Shown piece by piece: positions 36,044 to 46,961 of a stretch of 64,000 nt of DNA. The position numbers and the translations under genes are program-made. The first letter of the stretch is position 1. Each line of letters opens with the position of its first letter. Location: contig JBIQJI010000012.1 of assembly GCA_044507605.1 (NCBI GenBank), positions 1 to 64,000 on the forward strand. Direction: 5' to 3'. Origin of the DNA: Thermopolyspora sp044507605 (GTDB taxonomy: Bacteria; Actinomycetota; Actinomycetes; Streptosporangiales; Streptosporangiaceae). The notes beneath the pieces are model-generated. The model saw nothing but the letters and a program-made list of their open reading frames with translations. It did not search any database and was not told the DNA's origin.

Positions 36044-36059
36044 TGCATGGCACCATGCA
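36044..36059. promoter_or_regulatory. Inverted repeat in the rny-recX spacer
   Basis: TGCATGG at 36044-36050 and CCATGCA at 36053-36059 form a 7-bp inverted repeat with a 2-nt centre, 108 bp upstream of the rny start. The 384-nt gap 35937-36320 also holds the rny ribosome-binding site and AT-richer stretches near 36030 and 36085 that may include the rny promoter; I see no gene. Confidence 0.3.
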
Positions 36060-36320
36060 GTCCTAGGCGTCGGGTACGTACAAACTTCCTCGTCCGTTGC
36101 TCACCGGTATGGCAATCCGCACAGCGCGGAGTAACACCTCACTAGGTCGAGCATAGGTTTCAGATGGGCCACGAACAAGTAAACGACCGCGAGTATGTTG
36201 TGAGATCCTCGGGATGCCGCTCCGCCTCGCTCCAGGCTCCAGCGCCAGTGTAGGCGGGTTTCGAGCGCGTCCGGCACACGGCGTGACGGCCGGCGCCAGG
36301 ACGTATTCGCCCGGCGGCCC

Positions 36321-36863
36321 CTAATCGGGGGCGAAGTCGGCCTCCGGGTAATCGGGCGCGACATCGGCCTCCGGGCCGACGCCCTGATCGAGCCCTTCGC
36401 TTTCGAGCACCTCGCGGACGACCCGGTAGGCCAGCCCCGGAGAGTAGCCCTTGCGGGCGAGCAGGCCGGTGAGGCGGCGCATGCGCGCGACCGGGGTCGC
36501 GGAGCGGGCCGAGGGGAGCTTGGCCCGGACCAGTCGCCGGGCCGTCTCCACCTCCTGGTCGGGGTCGAGCCGCTCGACGGCCTCGCGCACCGTGTCGTCG
36601 TCGACCCCGCGCCGGCGCAGCTCGGCCGCCAGCGCCTTGCGTCCCAGCCCTCGCCCCTCGTGCCGGGAGCTCACCCACGCCTCGGCGAACGCCTCGTCAT
36701 CGATGAGCCCCACGTCGGAGAAGCGATCGAGCACGGCCAGCGCGGCCTCCTCGGGCACCTCGCGCCTGCGCAGCGCCTCGGCCAGCTGCGCCCGCGTGCG
36801 CGGCGCCGCGGTCAACATGCGCAGACAGATCGCCCGCGCCCGCTCCTCGGGCCCGTCAGCCAT
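36321..36863 (-). CDS. recX: Regulatory protein RecX
   Basis: A 180-residue helical-repeat protein that modulates RecA filaments. Family phrases are ARAICLRMLTAAPRTRAQLA, the FSDVGLIDDEAFAEAW segment, and GRKALAAELRRRGV; the C-terminal RLTGLLARKGYSPGLAYRVV repeat completes the three-repeat fold. Starts at 36863 (ATG) or 36875 (GTG) are both possible. It lies downstream of recA across a 414-nt repeat-filled spacer. The last ~20 residues are acidic and Pro-rich. Confidence 0.93.
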   Translation of the reverse strand: MADGPEERARAICLRMLTAAPRTRAQLAEALRRREVPEEAALAVLDRFSDVGLIDDEAFAEAWVSSRHEGRGLGRKALAAELRRRGVDDDTVREAVERLDPDQEVETARRLVRAKLPSARSATPVARMRRLTGLLARKGYSPGLAYRVVREVLESEGLDQGVGPEADVAPDYPEADFAPD

Positions 36864-36886
36864 CACACCGTCCACTCACCATCGAC

Positions 36887-36985
36887 GATTCTCAGCGATC
36901 CCCATCTCAGTGATCTGCTCTCAATGATCCGCTCTCGACGATCCGCTCTCGGCGATCTCGGTGATCCGCTTTCGGCGATCCGGCC
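36887..36985. repeat. Degenerate 14-nt tandem repeats in the recX-recA spacer
   Basis: The unit is roughly GATCCGCTCTCGGC. GAT units begin at 36887, 36897, 36912, 36926, 36940, 36954, 36963 and 36977; the spacing from 36912 to 36954 is a regular 14 nt and then one copy is shortened by 5 nt. It lies between recX and recA on the downstream side of recA. Confidence 0.7.
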
Positions 36986-37186
36986 GACTCCGGGCGAAGG
37001 TCCCCGTCGTGCCGCCCGCCCCGCCGGGGGGACGTCCGCCGCCGGGCCGGACCGAAGCCGCTCCGCCGACCGCACGGCCGGCCCCCGCCTGGTCGGCCGT
37101 TCCCGGTCGGCGTTCCCGATCGGAGTCCCCGGTCGGCGTCCCCGCTCGACCGCTCCCGATCGGCCCGCTCGGCCGCTCTCGGGCGG

Positions 37187-37242
37187 CCGTTCCCCGCCTG
37201 CCGTTCTCGGACGGCCGTTCCCCGCCTGCCGTTCTCGGACGG
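37187..37242. repeat. Exact 28-nt tandem duplication
   Basis: The two copies at 37187-37214 and 37215-37242 are identical, each starting CCGTTCCCCGCCTGCC, and a partial third copy follows from 37243. The preceding ~90 nt consists of related CCCGGTCGGCGTT-like units. Together with the 14-nt repeats this fills nearly all of the 414-nt spacer 36864-37277, in which I see no gene. Confidence 0.8.
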
Positions 37243-37277
37243 CCGTTCTCGGGCGCCCGCTCCTTGCCGGTCGCCGA

Positions 37278-38420
37278 TCAGACGTCTCCCGGCTTCACGG
37301 CGGCGGCCTTCGCGCCCCGGCCGGTGCCGGCCCGTGACGCCGATGCGCCGGCCCGCGTGGCCGGGGCGGCGGTCGCCGCGGCGGCGCCCGGAGCGGCGGG
37401 CGGCGGGGTGGCCGGGGTGTCGATGCGGGGACCGATCCCCAGCTTCTCCTTGATCTTCTTTTCGATCTCGTTGGCGATGTCGGGGTTGTTCTTCAGGAAG
37501 TTGCGGGCGTTCTCCTTGCCCTGCCCGAGCTGGTCGCCCTCGTAGGTGTACCAGGCGCCGGACTTGCGGATGAAGCCGTGCTCGACCCCCATGTCGATGA
37601 GCCCGCCCTCACGGGAGATGCCGATGCCGTACAGGATGTCCATGTCGGTGGTGCGGAACGGCGGGGCCATCTTGTTCTTGACCACCTTGACCCGGGTGCG
37701 GTTGCCGACCGCCTCGGTGCCGTCTTTGAGGGTCTCGATGCGCCTGATGTCGAGGCGCACCGAGGCGTAGAACTTCAGCGCCTTGCCGCCGGTCGTGGTC
37801 TCCGGGCTGCCGAACATGATGCCGACCTTCTCGCGGAGCTGGTTGATGAAGATGGCGGTGGTGCGGGTCTGGTTGATGGCCCCGGTGAGCTTGCGCAGCG
37901 CCTGCGACATCAGCCGGGCCTGGAGACCGACGTGGCTGTCGCCCATCTCGCCCTCGATCTCGGCCTTGGGCACGAGCGCGGCCACCGAGTCGATGACGAC
38001 GATGTCGATGGCGCCGGAGCGGATCAGCATGTCGGTGATCTCCAGCGCCTGCTCGCCGGTGTCGGGCTGGGAGACCAGCAGCGCGTCGGTGTCGACGCCG
38101 AGCTTCTTGGCGTAGTCGGGATCGAGCGCGTGCTCGGCGTCGATGAACGCAGCGATGCCGCCCGCCTTCTGCGCGTTGGCCACCGCGTGCAGCGCCACGG
38201 TGGTCTTGCCGGACGACTCCGGGCCGTAGACCTCCACCACGCGGCCGCGCGGATAGCCGCCGATGCCGAGGGCGACGTCGAGACCGATCGAGCCGGTCGG
38301 GATCACCTCGACGGGGGCCCGCGCGTCGTCGCCTAGGCGCATGACGGAGCCCTTGCCGAACTGCCGCTCGATCTGGGCGAGCGCGGTGTCAAGAGCCTTC
38401 TCGCGGTCATTGGCTGCCAT
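37278..38420 (-). CDS. recA: Recombinase RecA
   Basis: A 380-residue DNA-strand-exchange ATPase. Walker A is GPESSGKTT at residues 66-74, Walker B IDIVVIDSVAALVP, and the L2 loop region is FINQLREKVGIMFGSPETTTGG. The C-terminal ~45 residues are an Ala/Pro-rich extension (PPPAAPGAAAATAAPATRAG) longer than in E. coli. AGGGGG lies six bases before the ATG. A LexA-type box lies 107 bp upstream, so SOS control is likely. Confidence 0.98.
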   Translation of the reverse strand: MAANDREKALDTALAQIERQFGKGSVMRLGDDARAPVEVIPTGSIGLDVALGIGGYPRGRVVEVYGPESSGKTTVALHAVANAQKAGGIAAFIDAEHALDPDYAKKLGVDTDALLVSQPDTGEQALEITDMLIRSGAIDIVVIDSVAALVPKAEIEGEMGDSHVGLQARLMSQALRKLTGAINQTRTTAIFINQLREKVGIMFGSPETTTGGKALKFYASVRLDIRRIETLKDGTEAVGNRTRVKVVKNKMAPPFRTTDMDILYGIGISREGGLIDMGVEHGFIRKSGAWYTYEGDQLGQGKENARNFLKNNPDIANEIEKKIKEKLGIGPRIDTPATPPPAAPGAAAATAAPATRAGASASRAGTGRGAKAAAVKPGDV

Positions 38421-38527
38421 GGAATGCCCCCTGGACGGGTCGTGGTCTATCCGGTCACCGGCAAGCTACGAGGCGCCACCGACATTTTCGTGGCGACGCC
38501 CAGCGGCGTCAGCCCCGCCAGCATAGC

Positions 38528-38541
38528 CGAACGGCTGTTCG
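38528..38541. promoter_or_regulatory. LexA-type SOS box upstream of recA
   Basis: CGAACGGCTGTTCG matches the Gram-positive/actinobacterial SOS box CGAAC-N4-GTTCG exactly. It is 107 bp upstream of the recA start, and the flanking A at 38542 extends the consensus on one side. No lexA gene is in the window. Confidence 0.8.
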
Positions 38542-38704
38542 ATCGTCAGCCGTCCGTCCATCCTGGCACGCCGGTCACCCTACCTGCGAGACACATTCCC
38601 GGGCCTTTCCCTTCGCCTGGTTGTCAGGGTGCTGACCTGCGGCGATCCTTGAGCCAGAGCGGCCGAACCACCCGGCCGACGTTCACGAGCATGATGGGGC
38701 AGCC

Positions 38705-38974
38705 GTGACGAGCACCTATGCCGGGCAGCGCCGCACCCACCTGGAGGCCCTCGCCGCCGAGCTGCCCGGGCGCGGCCTGGCGAGCAGGGCGCTGAGCGAG
38801 CACGATCCGATGTTGTGGGTGTGGCATCCGGGCACCGCCCGGCAGACCATCGTCTTCGCCTCGCCCAGCGCGCAGGGCTGGGTGTTCCTGTGGTCTCCCG
38901 ACGGTCACGAGAGCGCCGACGAGCCCGGCCACGCCGCCGACATGCTCGCCAAGCTGCTCGCCCAGTCCGCCTGA
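38705..38974 (+). CDS. Conserved small actinobacterial protein
   Basis: An 89-residue soluble protein with a GTG start and a G-rich stretch (GGGGC) upstream. It contains HDPMLWVWHPGTARQTIVFA and a WSPDGHE segment. It is divergent from recA. I do not recognise a named family; the position beside DUF3046 is typical of actinobacterial recA neighbourhoods. Confidence 0.7.
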   Translation: MTSTYAGQRRTHLEALAAELPGRGLASRALSEHDPMLWVWHPGTARQTIVFASPSAQGWVFLWSPDGHESADEPGHAADMLAKLLAQSA

Positions 38975-39027
38975 GCCGGCCGATGCGACGGCGCCCCGTC
39001 CACCGGCCTCGCGGCCCCGCACGCGTG

Positions 39028-39222
39028 TCAGCGCAGCTTGGGGTCGACGTCGACGACCGCGCACACCGCCTGCCACACCTTCTTCGCCGGCTCGCCGTCG
39101 GCGAGGGCCTGGTGCACCGTGCGGCCGCCGAGTTCGGCGATGACGTAGTCCTTGGCCCAGGACTCGGCGTACGCTTCGCCGAAGGTGCGGTGCATACGGT
39201 TCCAGAAGTCGGTCAGGCGCAT
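39028..39222 (-). CDS. DUF3046 family protein
   Basis: A 64-residue protein beginning MRLTDFWNRMHRTFGEAYAE, the signature of the actinobacterial DUF3046 family, usually found beside recA/recX. Function unknown. The GGAGG before the ATG at 39222 is only one base away, so an ATG eight codons upstream (39246) is a possible alternative start. Confidence 0.88.
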   Translation of the reverse strand: MRLTDFWNRMHRTFGEAYAESWAKDYVIAELGGRTVHQALADGEPAKKVWQAVCAVVDVDPKLR

Positions 39223-39281
39223 CCCTCCAGTATGGGACGCGCTCATGCCGAGTCGACCCCCCACGGCCAAGGAGGCCGCAC

Positions 39282-39464
39282 ATGCCGAAGCTCTCCCGCA
39301 GTGAACGACTGGCGCATCGGGCCAGGCGGCGCGCGCTGCGCTCCCAGCTGCTCCAGGCCGAGCAGGCCGCCCGGCGCGACCGGCAGGCCCGCAAGAACCG
39401 GCCGGCCGAGGAGGCGGGTCCGGCCGAGGGCACGCACCGCTCCGGCGACGCCCCGGCGTCCTGA
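39282..39464 (+). CDS. Small arginine-rich protein
   Basis: A 60-residue, strongly basic helical protein (LAHRARRRALRSQLLQAEQA) with a disordered C-terminus. An optimal AAGGAGG lies six bases before the ATG, which supports real translation. No family recognised. It may bind nucleic acid (inference from charge). It sits between DUF3046 and the VOC gene. Confidence 0.65.
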   Translation: MPKLSRSERLAHRARRRALRSQLLQAEQAARRDRQARKNRPAEEAGPAEGTHRSGDAPAS

Positions 39465-39485
39465 CGGCCGCCCGGCGCGGCGCCC

Positions 39486-39974
39486 CTACAGCACGCGGGA
39501 GCCGTACATCTCGCCGAGAGGGTCGGCGAGCAGTTCGAGACGGGCGCCATCGGGGTCGCGGAAGTAGATGGAGGCGCCGCTCTCCACCTGGTACGGCACG
39601 CCCTCGGCCTCCAGGTTGCCGCGCAGGCGCTCCCACGTGACCGGGTCGACCGAGATGGCGACGTGGTGCAGGCCGCCGAGAACCTCCCGGTACGGCCCCA
39701 GGTCGAGGCCGGGAAGGTCGAAGAAGGCCAGCAGGTTGCCGTTGCCGATGTCGAAGAAGAAGTGGTTGGAGCCCCGGTAGTCGCGGTTCTCGAAGATCTC
39801 CGTCAGCGGGAACTCCAGGACGTCCTGGTAGAAGTGGATGGTCCGCTCCACATCGGAGGAGATCAGCGCGAAGTGGTGCAGGCCACGCGCGCTGCTCGGC
39901 GGCCGGTGTTCTCGCAGGTGCTGCTCCCTGATCCGGTCGCGGGCCGCGTCGATCGCAGCGTAATCGATGTCCAT
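39486..39974 (-). CDS. VOC (glyoxalase fold) family protein
   Basis: A 162-residue VOC protein. RGLHHFALISSDVERTIHFY and LGGLHHVAISVDPVTW supply the two module starts, each with a His ligand candidate, and IYFRDPDGARLELLAD ends with the Glu ligand. The size and spacing resemble extradiol-dioxygenase/glyoxalase-like proteins. Divergent from lhr, 113 nt apart, with a TATAGT palindrome (ACTATAGT at 40030-40037) between them that could serve as a -10 element. Confidence 0.85.
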   Translation of the reverse strand: MDIDYAAIDAARDRIREQHLREHRPPSSARGLHHFALISSDVERTIHFYQDVLEFPLTEIFENRDYRGSNHFFFDIGNGNLLAFFDLPGLDLGPYREVLGGLHHVAISVDPVTWERLRGNLEAEGVPYQVESGASIYFRDPDGARLELLADPLGEMYGSRVL

Positions 39975-40087
39975 AATTCAGGAAATCTCCTCATACGGAG
40001 ACGGCTAACCCGTCGCCTGGCCAACCCTCACTATAGTTGAACTTTGAATCAAATGGGAGTGTCGGTGCGGGCAGGCAAGATGGACCC

Positions 40088-42467
40088 ATGACGTTCGACC
40101 AGTTCACCGAGGTGACCAGGCAGTGGTTCGCCGGAGCCTTCGCCGGTCCCACCCCCTCGCAGGAGGGGGCGTGGGCGTCGATCGCCCGCGGTGACAACAC
40201 GCTGGTGGTCGCGCCCACGGGGTCCGGCAAGACCCTCGCGGCGTTCCTGTGGTCGCTCGACCGGCTGGCCGCCGAGCGCATGGCCCGGCCGGCCGAGCCG
40301 CCCGAGCCGGTCGATCCGGCCGAGCGGGGCAAGCGAGGCAAGCGGCGGGGGCCGGGCCAGCGGCGATGCAGCGTCGTCTACGTCTCGCCGTTGAAGGCGC
40401 TCGCCGTCGACGTCGAGCGCAACCTGCGCGCGCCGCTCGCCGGGCTGAAGCAGACCGCGCGGCGGCTCGGCCTGCCGGTGCCCGACATCTCGGTGGCGAT
40501 CCGCTCGGGCGACACCTCCGCCGAGGATCGCAGGCGGTTCGCCGCCCACCCGGCCGACATCCTGATCACCACGCCCGAGTCGCTGTTCCTGATCCTCACC
40601 GGGCAGGCGCGCGAGGCGTTGCGCGGCGTGCGCACCGTCATCGTCGACGAGGTGCACGCGGTCGCCGGCACCAAGCGCGGTGCCCATCTCGCGCTCAGCC
40701 TGGAGCGGCTCGACGCGCTGCTGGAGCGGCCGGCCCAGCGCATCGGCCTGTCGGCGACGGTGCGGCCGGTGGGCGAGGTGGCCGCCTTCCTGGGCGGTGC
40801 CCGACCGGCGACGGTGGTGCAGCCGCCGCAGGGCAAGACCATCGAGGTCGACGTCGTCGTGCCGGTGGAGGACATGGCCGAGGTGCCGCCGACAGGACTG
40901 GGCGACGAGCCGGCCGAGCAGCGGCGCGGCATCTGGCCGCACGTCGAGGAGCGTCTGCTCGACCTCATCGAGGCCCACCGCTCCACGATCGTGTTCGCCA
41001 ACTCCCGCCGTCTCTCGGAACGCCTGTGCGCCAGGCTCAACGAGCTCGCCGAGGACCGCTGGACGGCCGCCGCCGCGGCCCCCGGTGAGAGAGCCGGTGA
41101 GGGGGCCGGGGAGCGCTCGGCGCGCCCCGGCGGCACCGGCCTGTCGGGGCCGGCGGAGCCGGGCGGGGCGGCCGGGGTCGGCGCGGGCCGCGCCGACGGC
41201 CGGGCGCGGCCTCCCCAGGGGCCGCCCCGTGAAGTGGTGCGGGCGCACCACGGTTCGGTGTCCAAGGAGGAGCGGGCGCAGACCGAGGAGGCGCTGAAGT
41301 CCGGGCGGCTGCCGGCCGTGGTGGCCACCTCCAGCCTCGAGCTCGGCATCGACATGGGCGCGGTCGACCTGGTGGCCTGCGTCGAGGCGCCGCCGAGCGT
41401 GGCGAGCGGGCTGCAGCGCATCGGCCGCGCCGGGCACCAGGTCGGCGCCGTGTCCAGCGGCGTGATCTTCCCCAAGTACCGTGGCGACCTGGTGCAGACG
41501 GCCGTGGTCGCCGAGCGCATGCGGGCCGGCGCCATCGAGGAGCTGCGCTACCCGCGCAACCCGCTCGACGTGCTCGCCCAGCAGATCGTGGCCATGACCG
41601 CGCTCGACGAGTGGACGGTCGACGAGCTGGAGGCCGTGGTCAAGCGCGCCGCGCCCTACTCCACGCTGCCGCGCAGCGCCCTGGAGGCCACGCTGGACAT
41701 GCTCGCCGGGCGCTACCCGAGCGAGGAGTTCGCCGAGCTGCGCCCGCGCATCGTGTGGGATCGGGTGACCGGCACGTTGCGCGGCCGGCCTGGCGCGCAA
41801 CGGCTCGCGGTCACCAGCGGCGGCACCATCCCCGACCGGGGCCTGTTCGGGGTGTTCCTCGTCGGTGAGCGGTCCACCAGGGTCGGCGAGCTCGACGAGG
41901 AGATGGTGTACGAGTCGCGGGTCGGCGACGTGTTCGTGCTCGGCGCCAGCTCGTGGCGCATCGAGGACATCACCACCGACCGGGTGCTGGTGTCGCCTGC
42001 CCCGGGACAGCCGGGCAAGCTGCCGTTCTGGCACGGCGACACGCCGGGCCGGCCGGCCGAGCTGGGCCGGGCGATCGGCGCGTTCCTGCGGGAGCTGTCG
42101 TCGGCGGGGCCCGAGCGGGCGGCCGCACGGGCCCGAGCGGCCGGCCTCGACGAGTTCGCCGTGACCAACCTGCTGGCGTACCTCGACGAGCAGCGTGAGA
42201 CCACCGGCTACGTTCCCGACGATCGCACGCTGCTGGTCGAGCGGTTCCACGACGAGCTCGGCGACTGGCGCATCGTGGTGCACTCGCCCTACGGCGCCCG
42301 CGTGCACGCGCCCTGGGCCCTCGCGATCGCGCGGCGGCTGCGCGAGCGCTACGGCGGTGACGTGCAGGCGGTGCACTCCGACGACGGCATCGTGCTGCGC
42401 GTTCCCGACACCTTCGACGCGGCGCCGGGCGCGGGCGACTCGCCGGGTTCGCTGGCGGTGTTCGACC
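40088..42467 (+). CDS. lhr: Lhr-like ATP-dependent helicase, 5' part up to the assembly gap
   Basis: The N-terminal ~793 residues of a large superfamily 2 DNA helicase. Walker A is APTGSGKT at residues 42-49, the DEVH box is in VIVDEVHAVAGTKRG, motif III SATVRPVGEVA, and the second RecA-like domain has STIVFANSRRLSERL and QRIGRAGHQVG. The Lhr-specific insert, winged helix and beta-barrel regions follow. The frame runs into ten Ns at 42468-42477 and ends with LAVFD. The remainder is at 42616-44900. A full protein would be about 1554 residues, close to known Lhr length. Confidence 0.93.
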
Positions 42468-42477
42468 NNNNNNNNNN
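42468..42477. other. Assembly gap (10 N)
   Basis: Ten undetermined bases within lhr. The reading frame before and after differs. The bases before the gap and those at 42602-42615 are identical (14 nt, GGCGGTGTTCGACC), which indicates that the gap joins sequence that should be collapsed. Confidence 0.99.
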
Positions 42478-42615
42478 TCTCGGACGCCCCCGCGGTGGTG
42501 CTTCGCACGGACCAGCAGGACTACCAGGGCACCGGCGTCACCGTCGAGGTGGCGCGCAAGCTCGGGGTGCCGCGGATGGTGATGGCGAACAACAAGGTGC
42601 CGGCGGTGTTCGACC
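42478..42615 (+). pseudogene. Foreign fragment: piece of a MinD/ParA-like ATPase gene, probable contig chimera
   Basis: The 138 nt after the gap translate to SDAPAVVLRTDQQDYQGTG followed by a segment ending MANNKVPAVFDP, which reads like the middle of an actinobacterial MinD/ParA-type ATPase (DQQDYQGT and NK motifs) and not like Lhr. It enters lhr exactly at a 14-nt sequence shared with the left flank. Most likely it was joined on by mis-assembly. The identity as MinD/ParA is from recalled motifs. Confidence 0.75.
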
Positions 42616-44900
<2,285 letters not shown>

Positions 44901-44910
44901 GGCCCCTACG

Positions 44911-44924
44911 CGCCCGCACGGGCG
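44911..44924. terminator. Short hairpin between convergent lhr and VanX-like gene
   Basis: CGCCCG (44911-44916) and CGGGCG (44919-44924) form a 6-bp stem with a 2-nt loop in the 26-nt gap between the convergent stop codons. Small, and no U-tract. Confidence 0.28.
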
Positions 44925-44926
44925 AC

Positions 44927-45607
44927 TCAGACCGGCCGGCGAGGCATGGCCTGGACCGGGCCGTAGTGGGCGGCGGGGGCGTGGGTGGTCATGGCCCAGT
45001 AGCGGTCGCCGTAGGACCAGTGCCACCACTCGGTGGGGTAGTTGACCAGGCCGGCCTCTTCCAGGGCGGCGGCCAGGACCTTGCGGTTGCGGCGGGCCTC
45101 GGGGCCGATGCCCGTGGCGGCGGTGTAGCAGGCGCCGCCGCTCTGTTCGGGGGTGGCGTTGATGGCGGTGCCGAGGTCGAGCTCGGTGCCGTCGTCGGCG
45201 CACAGGGTGAGGTCCACGGCGGCGCCCGCGGTGTGCGGGGCGACCTCGATCGGGGAGACGAACCGGCTCGCGGCCACATGCAGCTCGTCGGGCGACATGT
45301 CCGGATAGGTCGCCCGGAGCTCGTCCAGGTACTCCGCGAAGTAGCGCCGCTGGAGCGCGGGCGGGCGATAGCCCTCCACGACGAGCAGCCGATACCCCGC
45401 GGGCAGCAGCCGCTGCGCCTCGCCCAACCGGCCCGCCACGCCTTCGCGCAGGCGCGCGAAGGCCCCCTCTTCATCGGCGAGCCGGCCGTCCACCGCGAAC
45501 GTTCCCCGCACGTCGACCAGCGGCTCACCGCATTCGGCGACGGGGATCGAGGTCACCCGGGGATCGGAGATGAGAACGACGTCTTGTGTCCGCTCGTGAT
45601 CCTGCAC
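44927..45607 (-). CDS. VanX-like D-alanyl-D-alanine dipeptidase
   Basis: A 226-residue peptidase of the M15D family. Zinc-binding motifs are SPIEVAPHTAGAAVDLTL (SxHxxGxAxD) and EWWHW (ExxH). VEGYRPPALQRRYF holds the catalytic Arg. The family hydrolyses D-Ala-D-Ala, in glycopeptide resistance (with VanA/VanH, neither seen here) or wall recycling. No signal peptide. The start is uncertain: the GTG at 45607 lacks a clear ribosome-binding site and the frame extends to 45703. Confidence 0.85.
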   Translation of the reverse strand: MQDHERTQDVVLISDPRVTSIPVAECGEPLVDVRGTFAVDGRLADEEGAFARLREGVAGRLGEAQRLLPAGYRLLVVEGYRPPALQRRYFAEYLDELRATYPDMSPDELHVAASRFVSPIEVAPHTAGAAVDLTLCADDGTELDLGTAINATPEQSGGACYTAATGIGPEARRNRKVLAAALEEAGLVNYPTEWWHWSYGDRYWAMTTHAPAAHYGPVQAMPRRPV

Positions 45608-45699
45608 AGGGCGAAAGTCTAGGAGAACCTTTACCGAAGCCCGGCACCCGGTTGAAGATCGACGGGCCTGATCGCCCCGCAGCCGGCGGGCCGCCGGGG

Positions 45700-46938
45700 T
45701 CAACCGGCCTCGACCGTGGTGGCGAACATCTCCTCACGGGCGTGCCCGAGAGCGACCACCATCGCCCCGCGCAGGATGGGGTTGCCCGTCACCTCGGTGA
45801 CCGCGACCCGGGGCCGGCCGGGACACACCCGGGCGACGGCGCGCTGGACGCGTTCGGCCAGCGCCGCGCCGCCGGCGCGCCCGACATCGCCGCTGAGCAC
45901 GACGAGGCCGGGGTCGAGCACGACCGACACCGACGCCACGCCGACGGCGAGCCGCATGGCCAGTTCGTCGAGGAACCCGTCGGCGCCGCGTTCGACCGCC
46001 CGGCCGACCACCGCGCCGATGTCGCCCCTCACGTCGTACGGGCCCCCGCCGGGCGGGCCGGGGGCGAGCAGGCCGTGGTCGGCGGCCAGGCGGCTGACGG
46101 CCTGGCCGCCGACCAGGCGCTGGAAGGAGCCGGACTGGGGGTCGGTGACACCGGTCGGCAGGGGAACGCCGGGCACGGGCAGCCAGCCCACCTCACCGGC
46201 GCCGCCGGTGGCGCCGCGGTGCAGCCGCCCGCCGAGCATGACGCCGAGCCCCTGGCCGATGCCGCTCCACAGCAGCACGAAGTCGTCGACGTCGCGTGCC
46301 GCGCCATGGGAGCGTTCGGCGACGGCCGCGAGGTTGACGTCGTTCTCGATGATCACGTGCGGGCCGAGCGTGGTGCGCAGCTCGGTCAGCGCGCCGAGGT
46401 GCCACGACGGCAGGTCGAACGAGAACCGCACTTCACCGGTCACCGGGTCGACCACGCCCCGGGTGCCGATGACGAACGCGCGCAGCCTGTGCAGCTCGAT
46501 GCCGGCCGTCTCGCAGGCCCGCCGCACGGCGTCGTGGACGGCCGAGACGGGGTCGGGCTCCCCGTCGTGGCCGCCGCCGGTGCGCACGGTGACCTCGGCG
46601 ACCGTGCGGCCGGTGATGTCGGCGATTCCGGCCGTGACCGAGCCGGGCAGCACCTCCAGCCCGGCGGCGTAGGCGCTGGAGGAGACGACCGCGTAGAGTG
46701 CGGCGTTCGGGCCGCGCCCGCCGGGCCGGGCGCCGGCCACGGTCACCAGGCCGCGTTCCTCCAGGCGCGCCAGGAGCTGGCCCGAGGTCACCTTGGACAG
46801 CCCGGTGAGCGCGCCGAGCTCCGCGCGGGTGAGGGGGCCGCGAGACAGCAGCAGTTCGAGCGCCGCGCGGTCGTTCAGTTGTCGCAGCAGCCGGGGTGTC
46901 CCCGGTCGTTGGGACAAGGCTGGGCCCCTCTCCGTCAC
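45700..46938 (-). CDS. ROK-family transcriptional regulator (first of a tandem pair)
   Basis: A 412-residue regulator with an N-terminal winged helix-turn-helix (PLTRAELGALTGLSKVTSGQ) and a ROK domain with nucleotide-binding motifs IENDVNLAAVAE and IGQGLGVMLGGRLHRGATG. Sugar-kinase activity is usually lost or secondary in such regulators. It shares over 40% of its length with the neighbour at 47075, so the pair arose by tandem duplication. The start is a GTG at 46938; a TTG at 46947 is possible. A palindrome at 46962-46974 lies just upstream. Confidence 0.87.
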   Translation of the reverse strand: MTERGPALSQRPGTPRLLRQLNDRAALELLLSRGPLTRAELGALTGLSKVTSGQLLARLEERGLVTVAGARPGGRGPNAALYAVVSSSAYAAGLEVLPGSVTAGIADITGRTVAEVTVRTGGGHDGEPDPVSAVHDAVRRACETAGIELHRLRAFVIGTRGVVDPVTGEVRFSFDLPSWHLGALTELRTTLGPHVIIENDVNLAAVAERSHGAARDVDDFVLLWSGIGQGLGVMLGGRLHRGATGGAGEVGWLPVPGVPLPTGVTDPQSGSFQRLVGGQAVSRLAADHGLLAPGPPGGGPYDVRGDIGAVVGRAVERGADGFLDELAMRLAVGVASVSVVLDPGLVVLSGDVGRAGGAALAERVQRAVARVCPGRPRVAVTEVTGNPILRGAMVVALGHAREEMFATTVEAG

Positions 46939-46961
46939 GAGCCCCAACGGGCCGTTCTTTT

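Noticed and set aside
36887..36985. Possible CRISPR array
   Set aside because: Units are 14 nt and degenerate with no unique spacers, and no cas genes are present.
40049..42508. Large minus-strand frame of ~820 residues opposite lhr
   Set aside because: Sequence is low-complexity Arg/Gly/Pro-rich and without motifs; it mirrors the GC skew of codon positions of lhr.
42468..42615. Biological frameshift or insertion in lhr
   Set aside because: The run of Ns and the shared 14-nt junction indicate assembly chimerism; frame is restored by removing exactly 148 nt.
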